64,000 nt of DNA from JBLMYQ01 sp050258375. Lineage in GTDB: Bacteria; Bacillota; Clostridia; Acetivibrionales; UBA4821. Shown piece by piece: positions 33,852-42,124 of the stretch. The notes under the pieces were generated by a model that saw nothing but the letters and a program-made list of their open reading frames with translations, searched no databases and was not told the origin of the DNA. The stretch lies in the NCBI GenBank assembly GCA_050258375.1, contig JBLMYQ010000066.1:4666-68665 (forward strand). The letters run 5' to 3'. Position 1 is the first letter of the stretch, and every line of letters starts with the position of its first letter. The translations under genes were made by a program, and so were the position numbers.

Positions 33852-35204
33852 ATGATAAACCAAGGAAGAATTATATCTTTTGAGAGAAACTCAAGTTTTT
33901 ACTCAAAAATGGGTATGAAACTGCTTATCGAGCAAAGATTTCCAGAAGCCTCCAAAAACTTTAAAAAAGCTATTGATTTAGAAAATGATAACTGTGAGCA
34001 TCATTTTAATTTAGCTGGAGTTTTATCAGAAATGGGGAATATAAAAGAGTCTGTGTGCGTTTTGGAAAATGCTCTAAAGAACATTGAAGATATTATGCCC
34101 GATTGTTATTTTGCTTTAGGATGCAATTATTTTGATCTTGGAGAGTATTCTAAATCAAGAGGAAGTTTTGAAAAATATTGTGAAGTAGCGCCTAAAGGCA
34201 ATTTTATTTTAGAAGCTGTTGAAGCTGTTAGATTTATTGACAATAATATAATGAATAAGAGAAAGACACGCAGTGAAAAGATTCAAAGATTAGCAAATAA
34301 GGGAAAGCAGCTGCTTGAGGAATGTAAATTTGATAAGGCTATAAGATTGTTAGAAAAAGTAATTCTTATGGATGATGAACTTGTAATACCTAGAAATAAT
34401 TTATCGCTTGCATATTATTTAAATGATGAAGTTGAAAAAGCTATTGATGTATCAAGGAAGGTTGTAAAAATAGATAAATACAATTCATATGCAAATTGTA
34501 ATTTAGCTCTTTTCTATAAAACCCTCAATTGTCTCGATTTTTACGAAAATCAGATTAATTCTATTCAAATTTCAAGATTTGAAACTATTGAAGAAATATT
34601 AAATGCTGTAGATATTCTATATAAGCTTGGTGAAGACTATGTAATCAGAAGTATGCTTGAAAAGCAGACCAAGTGTTTTGAGGATGTAATACTGATGCAT
34701 TTTCTTGCTGTTTCTTGCCAGAATACAGGTAGTATAGAAAAAGCAGTTGAGGTTTGGAATAATATTAAGAAGAAGCACCCGCATATGACTATATTTGTAG
34801 ACTGCTTCATTTTAGAAGCAAAGAAAATAATAGAGAAGCCAGTTAGATTTAATATTTTAGAGTATGATATTAAAATGTTCTCTGATTATATGATACGAAT
34901 AGAAGAGCTTATCGAAATGCTGATTAAGTTGGAGCAAAAAGAATTTAACAGGACATGGGAAGGTAATGATTTTGTTAAAATAGCCGTAGAATATTTTATA
35001 TACAGACTTGAAAAGAAAAAGAGACTGAATATTATTGAAAAGCTTGCTGAGGTTGATGATGATAGTGCCTTTAAGATATTAGATAGATATGTAAAGAACA
35101 CAACAAGAAAAGACGAGGTAAGCAGTAAGTGTGAAGAAGTTGTTATTAGGCGAATGGTTGCAGGGGATGCAACAGCCAATATTGTTGAATTCAAAACCAG
35201 ATAG
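33852..35204 (+). CDS. Tetratricopeptide-repeat protein
   Basis: A 450-residue cytosolic protein. TPR units are recognisable at the N-terminus (AASKNFKKAIDLENDNCEHH-like pattern, then GNIKESVCVLENAL and GEYSKSRGSFEKYC) and around residues 155-220 (KFDKAIRLLEKVI, VEKAIDVSRKVVKID). The C-terminal 150 residues are helical and unrecognised. TPRs mediate protein contacts; no partner is evident. The ATG at 33852 gives the conserved-looking start; a longer frame from 33795 lies in the leader. The ribosome binding site (AAAGGAAA) is about 12 bases away, rather distant. Confidence 0.8.
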   Translation: MINQGRIISFERNSSFYSKMGMKLLIEQRFPEASKNFKKAIDLENDNCEHHFNLAGVLSEMGNIKESVCVLENALKNIEDIMPDCYFALGCNYFDLGEYSKSRGSFEKYCEVAPKGNFILEAVEAVRFIDNNIMNKRKTRSEKIQRLANKGKQLLEECKFDKAIRLLEKVILMDDELVIPRNNLSLAYYLNDEVEKAIDVSRKVVKIDKYNSYANCNLALFYKTLNCLDFYENQINSIQISRFETIEEILNAVDILYKLGEDYVIRSMLEKQTKCFEDVILMHFLAVSCQNTGSIEKAVEVWNNIKKKHPHMTIFVDCFILEAKKIIEKPVRFNILEYDIKMFSDYMIRIEELIEMLIKLEQKEFNRTWEGNDFVKIAVEYFIYRLEKKKRLNIIEKLAEVDDDSAFKILDRYVKNTTRKDEVSSKCEEVVIRRMVAGDATANIVEFKTR

Positions 35205-35207
35205 ATT

Positions 35208-35231
35208 AAAAGGCAGCTGAGGCTGCCTTTT
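35208..35231. terminator. Bidirectional terminator
   Basis: AAAAGGCAGC, TGAG loop, GCTGCCTTTT; a perfect ten-base stem with A and T runs, serving the TPR gene and the convergent transferase gene. Confidence 0.9.
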
Positions 35232-37680
35232 AAATTTCTATTATACTTTTAATCTTTTCTATATATTCATTCGCAAGTTTTTCGGAATTTTTTTGGGATG
35301 TTCCTTCTGCATAAACCCTGCACAGAGGTTTATCAACATCCGGAATTACTAATACCCAACCTTTTGATGTTATAAATTTTACACCATCTAGTAATTCTAT
35401 TTTATTTTTTGTTTTTTCCTGTATTAAGGTACGCATAACAGTCCCTTTTTGTTCCCATGGACAGAATATCTTCTTTTTACTGATAAAAAAGTTAGGTACT
35501 TGGTCTATAATTTCTTCAAGAGTTGTCTGCTTGGAAGAAATGAATTCTATTATTTTTAATAAGCCTGCAAACGAATCAAAGTTTAGCATGAACTGGTCAA
35601 GATTTTCTTTATTTTTATGAGGGCTTTGTTTTAACATTTCTTCCATAACAGCCCTCGGAGACGTTTTAGTCCGTGTTACTTTTCCGGTATATCTTTCAGC
35701 TATTTTTTCAATGACATTAGAGGTGGTTATTGGTATAATTACATTTGCATCTGCATTTGTTTCAAAATTTATTATTGAAATCATAGCAGTATAAAGGTCC
35801 TCGGAAATTGTTCTTTTCTTTGTATCAAATAGGATTATATTTTCAGCATTGCTGTCGATGTATGCGCCAAAGTCGGCATTATTCTTTTTTATTTCTTCAA
35901 ATATTTCTTCGCTGTTTGAAGGATTGAATGTTTTTGTAATTGAGCTGACAACCTTCACTCCAATATCAGGCAGCATCTGTGCAATTAAGGAATTAACAAG
36001 ATCCGAAGGTGTATAGAAAACAATTTTAAGCTGTTTTTGCCTAATTGCGGGAATATCAACTTCATTCATTATGGCGCGCAAATAATAGTTTTTAAAGTCA
36101 GTTATATTATTGAGTCTGCTTATTTCCTCTGCACTACAGCGCTTGAAATCTTCTCTTACAAAAGAATTTTCGATTTTTCTTTCAAAAGCTCTACTGATAG
36201 TTGCACCTTTTGAGTCCATAAAGTCAGCACAAATTCTGTTTGGATTACCTTCTGCGATTTTTATATGTATTCCTCCTTCAACAGAGAGGAAGCTGATTGC
36301 ATATCTCGAAACAGGAGTTAATAGTCCGCTAAGATTGAATACTTCAACACCGACAGAAAGAATTCCTGAAATAAAGGCATGCTTAAACATTCTGGCAGCA
36401 TTTGAATTTGTAGAGCTTACAACTACCTTAGAACCCTTCTTATACAAGGAGCCATATGCAGCACCTAATCTTGTTGCAAATTCAGGAGAAATATCAACAT
36501 TTATTATTCCGGAAAGACCATTTTCTCCAAAGATTGTTTTAATGTACTTTGAACCCCATATTAAGTTTCTGTCAACAATAGCAAGTGTATCAATAGCTTT
36601 TTGAGGCCATATCTTAACATTTGGTTTTACTATAGCTCTCTCATTTAAAGTACAGTCATCACCAATTACAGCATTTTCAAAAATTGACACGTAATTTTTG
36701 GTATTTATTTTGTTACAAAGAATTGCTCCTCTGATTTCGGAACCATATTCTATAAAGTTATTATTCCAAAGAATACTCCTTTTTATAGAAACCTCGTCTT
36801 CGATAACATTATTGTTACCCAAGACAGAATAATTCTCTATTGAAGCTTTACTACTTATTTTGCAGTTATTGCCGATACAAGCCGGACCAATTATTTCAGC
36901 ACCAGGCTCAATTGAAGTCCCGGTACCAATCCAAATGTTTTCTTTGATCTTAGTTCCTTCAAATTTAACATTTATTTTTCCTTCAAAAATATCTATATGC
37001 GATTGGAGATAGGCTTTTAAGTCTCCTATATCACACCAATAATCCTGCGTTATGAAGCCAAAAAGAGGTCTTTTTTCCTTAAGAAGCAAAGGAAATAAAT
37101 CCTGACTAAAATCGTAATTTTTGCCCTTCTCAAAATAGTTAAACATTTCAGGTTCGAGTATATATGTACCTGTATTTACGGTATCACTGAATACTTCTCC
37201 CCAGCTTGGTTTTTCAAGAAAACCAGTAATTGCAGAGGTCTCATCTGTTATTACAACGCCATATTCAAGAGGTACAGCCACCTTGGACAGTATAAGTGTT
37301 GCTACAGCTTTCTTCTTCTTGTGAAATTCAATTGCTTCAGTAAGGTTCATATTTGTAAGACCATCACCACTAATTACAATGAAGGTATCATCAAGGAAGT
37401 CAACTGCATTATGTACACTTCCTGCAGTTCCAAGAGGAGTATCTTCGGTGAAATAATGAATATTTACGCCGAAATTAGAACCATTACCAAAATACTCCTT
37501 AATCTTTTGAGGTAGATACATTAGAGTAACACCAATTTCTGTAATATTATGACTTTTAAGGAGATCAATAATATGTTCCATAATCGGTTTGTTCATAACC
37601 GGAACCATTGGTTTTGGTAGGTCACAGGTTAGAGGTCTAAGGCGTGAACCTTCTCCGCCAGCCATGATAATAGCTTTCAT
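35230..37680 (-). CDS. Sugar-nucleotidyltransferase with hexapeptide repeats and a degenerate phosphomannomutase domain
   Basis: An 816-residue three-part protein. Residues 1-230 are an NDP-sugar pyrophosphorylase (MAGGEGSRLRPLT, SGDGL, GFLEKPSWG), 245-365 are left-handed beta-helix repeats, and 375-816 match phosphomannomutase/phosphoglucomutase by order. It is annotated in relatives as mannose-1-phosphate guanylyltransferase/phosphomannomutase. The mutase loops have decayed: the phosphoserine loop TASHNP is replaced by IKIAEGNPN (473-481), the metal loop DGDGDR by DSNAEN (609-614), and the phosphate loop RPSGTEP by IPDVDKP near the end. The first domain looks active; the last is probably a pseudoenzyme. 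The ATG at 37680 follows AAAGGATGGTG. Confidence 0.88.
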   Translation of the reverse strand: MKAIIMAGGEGSRLRPLTCDLPKPMVPVMNKPIMEHIIDLLKSHNITEIGVTLMYLPQKIKEYFGNGSNFGVNIHYFTEDTPLGTAGSVHNAVDFLDDTFIVISGDGLTNMNLTEAIEFHKKKKAVATLILSKVAVPLEYGVVITDETSAITGFLEKPSWGEVFSDTVNTGTYILEPEMFNYFEKGKNYDFSQDLFPLLLKEKRPLFGFITQDYWCDIGDLKAYLQSHIDIFEGKINVKFEGTKIKENIWIGTGTSIEPGAEIIGPACIGNNCKISSKASIENYSVLGNNNVIEDEVSIKRSILWNNNFIEYGSEIRGAILCNKINTKNYVSIFENAVIGDDCTLNERAIVKPNVKIWPQKAIDTLAIVDRNLIWGSKYIKTIFGENGLSGIINVDISPEFATRLGAAYGSLYKKGSKVVVSSTNSNAARMFKHAFISGILSVGVEVFNLSGLLTPVSRYAISFLSVEGGIHIKIAEGNPNRICADFMDSKGATISRAFERKIENSFVREDFKRCSAEEISRLNNITDFKNYYLRAIMNEVDIPAIRQKQLKIVFYTPSDLVNSLIAQMLPDIGVKVVSSITKTFNPSNSEEIFEEIKKNNADFGAYIDSNAENIILFDTKKRTISEDLYTAMISIINFETNADANVIIPITTSNVIEKIAERYTGKVTRTKTSPRAVMEEMLKQSPHKNKENLDQFMLNFDSFAGLLKIIEFISSKQTTLEEIIDQVPNFFISKKKIFCPWEQKGTVMRTLIQEKTKNKIELLDGVKFITSKGWVLVIPDVDKPLCRVYAEGTSQKNSEKLANEYIEKIKSIIEI

Positions 37681-37897
37681 TTTCACCATCCTTTCATAAA
37701 ATTCTATATTCAAAAGGAAAACCCTAAATATCATTTACAGCATTTTAAATGGAAATAAAATGAGTAAAAACGAATTGAAGTAGGGAGAGTTAATATAACA
37801 GAGTGACTATTAAAAGCTTACCCATAAATATTATACAATACTATCTGATTTATGTCCAAAAATATTAAAAAATAAAACAATTGATGTCTAATCGGAA

Positions 37898-37926
37898 AGG
37901 ACAAAATTGAGATGGTATGCTATAAT
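37898..37926 (+). promoter_or_regulatory. Promoter of uvrB
   Basis: Extended -10 TGCTATAAT (37918-37926) with AGGACA 17 bases upstream as a partial -35. No clear LexA/SOS operator was found in 37700-37957. Confidence 0.55.
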
Positions 37927-37957
37927 GATTTAAATATTTAGTAGGGGTAGAGATGAA

Positions 37958-39931
37958 ATGGGAGAATTTAAGGTTGTATCCGAATATAAACCTCTCGGCG
38001 ATCAGCCGAAGGCAATTAAAGAGCTTTCACAAGGTCTGAAAAAGGGAGAAAAAGATCAAACCCTTCTTGGTATAACAGGTTCTGGGAAAACCTTTACTAT
38101 TGCAAATGTAATCCAAGAGGTTCAGAAGCCTACCCTTGTTATTGCACATAATAAGACTCTTGCAGCACAGCTGTGCAGCGAGTTTAAAGAATTCTTCCCC
38201 AATAATGCTGTTGAATATTTTGTGAGTTATTATGATTACTATCAGCCGGAAGCATATATTCCAAGTACTGATACTTATATAGAAAAAGATTCATCGATAA
38301 ATGATGATATAGACAAGCTTAGACATTCAGCAACTGCAGCGCTTTCAGAGCGGAATGATGTAATAATTGTTGCTAGTGTTTCCTGCATATATGGCTTGGG
38401 AGATCCTATTGATTATAACAGCATGGTGCTGTCACTAAGACCCGGAATGGTTAAAAATAGGGATGAGGTTGTAAAACGCCTTGTTCATATGCAGTATGAA
38501 AGAAATGATATTGCTTTTGCCAGAGGAAAATTTCGTGTAAGAGGAGATATACTTGAGATATTTCCTGCTGATGAATCTGAGAAGGCCTTAAGGATTGAAT
38601 TTTTTGGGGACGAAGTTGAAAGAATCAGTGAAATAGATGTTCTTACCGGTAAAACTATAGGAATAAGAAGTCACTGTATTGTTTTCCCAGCATCTCATTA
38701 TGTAACAACACCGGAGAAAATGCAAAGAGCGATTCAAGCGATTGAGCTAGAGCTTGACCAAAGAGTTAGGGAACTAAAAGCGCAGGATAAGCTGCTTGAA
38801 GCGCAAAGAATCTTGCAAAGAACAAATTTTGATTTGGAAATGATGCAGGAAATTGGATTCTGCCAGGGTATAGAGAACTACTCAAGGCATATTAGTGGGA
38901 GAGAAGCTGGAAGTGCACCCTTTACGCTTTTAGATTATTTTCCCAAGGACTTTTTGCTGGTAATAGATGAATCTCATGTTACAGTACCGCAAATAGGTGC
39001 AATGTATCATGGAGACCGTTCAAGGAAGGATGCTTTGGTTGATTATGGATTTAGGCTCCCTTCAGCATATGATAATAGACCACTGTGCTTTGAAGAGTTT
39101 GAAAATAAGATTAATCAGGTTATATTTGTAAGTGCAACACCTGCAAATTATGAAAGAAGCCGTTCAAAAATTGTTGAGCAAATAATAAGACCAACCGGGC
39201 TTATAGACCCAGAGATAGAGGTTCGCCCTGTTACAGGTCAGATTGACCATTTGATTGGACAAATAAGAGAAAGGGTAGAGAAGGGGCAGAGGGTTTTGGT
39301 AACTACTCTTACCAAAAAAATGTCTGAAGATTTGACTGATTACATGAAAGAAATAAATATACGAGTGAGGTATCTTCATTCAGATATTGATACGATTGAA
39401 AGAATGCAGATACTGCGGGATTTGCGGCTTGGAGAATTTGATGTATTGGTAGGGATTAATCTTTTGAGAGAAGGGCTTGACCTTCCGGAGGTTTCACTTG
39501 TTGCAATACTTGACGCAGATAAACCGGGATTTCTGCGTTCGGAAACTTCATTAATTCAGACCATAGGGCGCGCTGCCCGTAATGTTGAAGGTAAGGTTAT
39601 CATGTATGCAGATGAGCTGACTGGTGCTATGGAGAAGGCAATAGGAGAAACCAATAGAAGAAGAAGCCTGCAGCTTCAATACAATAAAGAAAATAATATT
39701 ACTCCAAAAAGCATTCAAAAAGGAGTGAGAGAGGTTATCCAGGCTACAAAGCTGGCTGAGGATGAGGTAGAATACAAGATATCTGGTATGAAAGGTGCAA
39801 GTAAAAAAGAGATAAATAAAATTATTAGTGAGCTTACAGCAGAAATGAAGGACGCTGCGGCGAATCTTCAGTTTGAACGTGCGGCAGATTTGAGGGACAG
39901 GATAAGGGAATTGGAGAAATTAACTTTATAA
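37958..39931 (+). CDS. uvrB: Excinuclease ABC subunit B
   Basis: A 657-residue nucleotide excision repair helicase. Walker A is GITGSGKT at about 42; the DNA-separating beta-hairpin is YYDYYQPEAYIP (about 92-103); helicase motifs include DESHVT, SATPAN and QTIGRAARN. The C-terminal UVR domain (FERAADLRDRIRELEKL) binds UvrC. The ATG at 37958 follows TAGGGGTAGAG. uvrA is normally next; here three minus-strand genes intervene. Confidence 0.97.
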   Translation: MGEFKVVSEYKPLGDQPKAIKELSQGLKKGEKDQTLLGITGSGKTFTIANVIQEVQKPTLVIAHNKTLAAQLCSEFKEFFPNNAVEYFVSYYDYYQPEAYIPSTDTYIEKDSSINDDIDKLRHSATAALSERNDVIIVASVSCIYGLGDPIDYNSMVLSLRPGMVKNRDEVVKRLVHMQYERNDIAFARGKFRVRGDILEIFPADESEKALRIEFFGDEVERISEIDVLTGKTIGIRSHCIVFPASHYVTTPEKMQRAIQAIELELDQRVRELKAQDKLLEAQRILQRTNFDLEMMQEIGFCQGIENYSRHISGREAGSAPFTLLDYFPKDFLLVIDESHVTVPQIGAMYHGDRSRKDALVDYGFRLPSAYDNRPLCFEEFENKINQVIFVSATPANYERSRSKIVEQIIRPTGLIDPEIEVRPVTGQIDHLIGQIRERVEKGQRVLVTTLTKKMSEDLTDYMKEINIRVRYLHSDIDTIERMQILRDLRLGEFDVLVGINLLREGLDLPEVSLVAILDADKPGFLRSETSLIQTIGRAARNVEGKVIMYADELTGAMEKAIGETNRRRSLQLQYNKENNITPKSIQKGVREVIQATKLAEDEVEYKISGMKGASKKEINKIISELTAEMKDAAANLQFERAADLRDRIRELEKLTL

Positions 39932-39940
39932 AAAAGTAGA

Positions 39941-39961
39941 GGCCGCAAGTTTGCGGCCTTG
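39941..39961 (+). terminator. Terminator of uvrB
   Basis: GGCCGCAA, two-base loop, TTGCGGCC (39941-39958), then TT. The A-rich sequence upstream lets it act for the minus strand as well. Confidence 0.75.
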
Positions 39962-39965
39962 ATGC

Positions 39966-41153
39966 TTATACTGCAATTGGTATGGTGATTTCATAAAATT
40001 CATTTTCTGAGTCAATCAACAAAGGAACATCTTTCGGATATTCTTTAAAGGTATAATAGTACAGTTCACGCACTTGGTTATGAAAGTTTTCAAGGTCTAT
40101 AATATATTGTGGTTTTTTAGGGAATTTGTCTTTGGTCAGAATTTCTTTCTGCACCTCCATAATTGCGTTAGAGGCTTCAGATGCCATGACTATGCGGGTG
40201 TCCTCAGAGGCATTTTCTCCAGCCCTGATTCTTGCAATTGCAAGCAAATCTAGGACTATTAGCCTTAACAGAGACTGGGAAATGCCATATGCTGATCCTA
40301 ATGGATCAAGTGCATTTTCGTATTTACCATTCGATATTTGGTCAAGACCAACAGCGATACAGCTAAAAGCATACTCTTCCCTGGAAAGGAAAGGGAGGGG
40401 TAATAAGCTTAAAGCAATTTCCGATGCGGCAGCCAAATCTGTACCGTTTTTAGTTGCATCTAGGGACTCTTTCATAGCTAGGAAGGCTTGAACGGCGCTT
40501 GCAATGTCAAACAAATAACCTGTAATTTCCCCCAGTGGTGCTGGAATTGCGAAGGGGAAAAGTTTGGTGGTTTTATTGTTTTGATTGCGTACTTCAGCTT
40601 GCCTGTGATAGGCATGAAGCTGATGACTTAGCTCGCAAGAGTCTTTCTTTGTCTGATAGAGTATACGTGAAGGAGTATATCTTTTCTCGTAATCATAAAT
40701 GAACTGGATTACGTTATCGACCCCTTCCTTTATAACAGTTGGAGTATTGTAGTCTGGACTAATTATTCCTATGCTGTGGAGTACGCGTTTAATATGAATA
40801 ATTCGCCGCGTGGCTATCCGGAAATTTCCTCCAATGGTATTGGCAGAAGAAAGATATACTTCATTTAATGGTACCAAATCACCAATAGAAACAGCTTTGG
40901 CTGCTCCAAAATGTTTTAACGAAGAAAGCTCTTTGCCGTTGCTTAGCGCTTCAAAGCCAAGCGTATCAAAACAAACCATTTTTTCCTGCCAGGTAAGGTT
41001 TTGGCAATCAAGCGTTCTAAGAGCGATTCTTGATGCAGACGAATATTCTCCCTTTACTAATAGCCTTTTTAGTTCTTTGAATGTCCCAATTTTGCTTGCA
41101 ACATCAAGTACATTTAATTTGAGGCTAGGCTGTACTTTGTTAATCCCTTCCAC
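39966..41153 (-). CDS. Unknown helical-repeat protein, large paralogue
   Basis: A 395-residue protein of no family I recognise. It contains two copies of a helical module of about 65 residues: at about 28-95 (KRLLVKGEYSSASRIAL, then CFDTLGFEALSNGKE, KHFGAAKAV) and about 258-320 (REEYAFSCIAVGLDQISNGK, DPLGSAYGIS). The same module forms most of the neighbouring 175-residue protein. It resembles TPR-like helix pairs. There is no signal peptide or clear membrane helix. The start is the GTG at 41153 behind AAGGAGG. The promoter region duplicates that of the neighbour. Function is unknown. Confidence 0.7.
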   Translation of the reverse strand: MEGINKVQPSLKLNVLDVASKIGTFKELKRLLVKGEYSSASRIALRTLDCQNLTWQEKMVCFDTLGFEALSNGKELSSLKHFGAAKAVSIGDLVPLNEVYLSSANTIGGNFRIATRRIIHIKRVLHSIGIISPDYNTPTVIKEGVDNVIQFIYDYEKRYTPSRILYQTKKDSCELSHQLHAYHRQAEVRNQNNKTTKLFPFAIPAPLGEITGYLFDIASAVQAFLAMKESLDATKNGTDLAAASEIALSLLPLPFLSREEYAFSCIAVGLDQISNGKYENALDPLGSAYGISQSLLRLIVLDLLAIARIRAGENASEDTRIVMASEASNAIMEVQKEILTKDKFPKKPQYIIDLENFHNQVRELYYYTFKEYPKDVPLLIDSENEFYEITIPIAV

Positions 41154-41206
41154 TTAAAAACCTCCTTATTTTTATACGACACTAAAGAAACTTCCCTAGA
41201 AATATT

Positions 41207-41295
41207 CACCTCCATAAATTATTATGATAAGCTGATTTTATTATTTAGATATAAAGAATCACTATTATTTTACTATCCCGGAGGAATATTTACAA
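41207..41295 (-). promoter_or_regulatory. Promoter and duplicated leader of the large paralogue
   Basis: On the minus strand, TTGTAA (41295-41290), 17 bases, TAAAAT (41272-41267) with TAG before the -10. A 20-base block, 41226-41207 (CATAATAATTTATGGAGGTG), and the ACAACAATTGATAT region upstream of the -35 recur at the neighbouring gene in the same order. Confidence 0.6.
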
Positions 41296-41324
41296 CAATT
41301 GATATGTTAGTTTTAAGTTAAAAA

Positions 41325-41351
41325 AACAGACCACAATAAATGCGGTCTGTT
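41325..41351 (-). terminator. Terminator of the 175-residue gene
   Basis: AACAGACC and GGTCTGTT arms, eight bases each; on the minus strand a run of seven T follows. Confidence 0.85.
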
Positions 41352-41359
41352 AAAGAGTA

Positions 41360-41887
41360 TCAGAATGGCAGTGGAATTTTGAAAAAGCCAGAGGGTTCTT
41401 GGACAGCCATTTGCTGCTTTTGTTTTTTGGTTAATCTTGCTTTACTGCCGCGTATTCGTTTTTGAACCCTTGCGAGGTCTTCAGCTATAGAAACAAGACC
41501 TGAATTACCTTTCCTCCGAAGCTTCATGGTTATTACCCCATTAACAGGGGCGAATCTTCTTTTTGCTTCTTTCTCAAGGTCAATCTTTGCATATACCTCT
41601 GCTATCAAGGATTCTAGCTTCAAACGCATGTCTTTTTGAGCCAAACCGCTGGCGGAGCCAAATTTTGCACGCGCATCTTGAAAATCCCGATCATGGAGGC
41701 TGGCAAATCCGATGGCAAGGTAGCACATGATTGCTTCTTCATCAGATAAAAAGTAATCAAGTGCAAGCTTAGCAATTTCACCAGCTTCTTCAAATTTACC
41801 TTGAGATAAAAGCTTCATAATTTGAATCACATTTTCGTTATCCGTTTTTATTTGGTACATGTTTAAATAATCTTTTTTATTACTCAT
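41360..41887 (-). CDS. Unknown helical-repeat protein, small paralogue
   Basis: A 175-residue protein. Residues 20-110 hold the module shared with the 395-residue neighbour (MKLLSQGKFEEAGEIAKLAL, CYLAIGFASLHDRD, AKFGSASGLA). The tail is strongly basic (RVQKRIRGSKARLTKKQKQQ) and may bind nucleic acid or another polyanion. The ATG at 41887 follows TTAAGGAGGA. It has its own promoter and terminator. No function is assigned. Confidence 0.7.
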   Translation of the reverse strand: MSNKKDYLNMYQIKTDNENVIQIMKLLSQGKFEEAGEIAKLALDYFLSDEEAIMCYLAIGFASLHDRDFQDARAKFGSASGLAQKDMRLKLESLIAEVYAKIDLEKEAKRRFAPVNGVITMKLRRKGNSGLVSIAEDLARVQKRIRGSKARLTKKQKQQMAVQEPSGFFKIPLPF

Positions 41888-41947
41888 TTTAATCCTCCTT
41901 AATTAAATGAAATTATCAGCAGCGCAAGGAAAGGACTCCTAACAGAC

Positions 41948-42035
41948 CACCTCCATAAATTATTATGTAAGTTATAGTCATTAACTAGAAATAAATAATT
42001 ACATTTATTTTACTATCAAAACGGAAAAATTACAA
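41948..42035 (-). promoter_or_regulatory. Promoter and duplicated leader of the small paralogue
   Basis: On the minus strand TTGTAA (42035-42030), 17 bases, TAAAAT (42012-42007), preceded by TAG as at the other copy. The same 20-base block occurs at 41967-41948, about 40 bases after the -10. Confidence 0.6.
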
Positions 42036-42087
42036 CAATTGATATTGAATATTAATATTAGAAAATACAAGTTAAAAAGAGCACAAA

Positions 42088-42110
42088 AAAAGTCAGCTGT
42101 GCTGACTTTT
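42088..42110. terminator. Terminator of the histidine kinase gene
   Basis: AAAAGTCAGC, TGT loop, GCTGACTTTT; ten-base stem with A and T runs on each side, 15 bases beyond the kinase stop. Confidence 0.85.
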
Positions 42111-42124
42111 TAAAGACATTTGAT

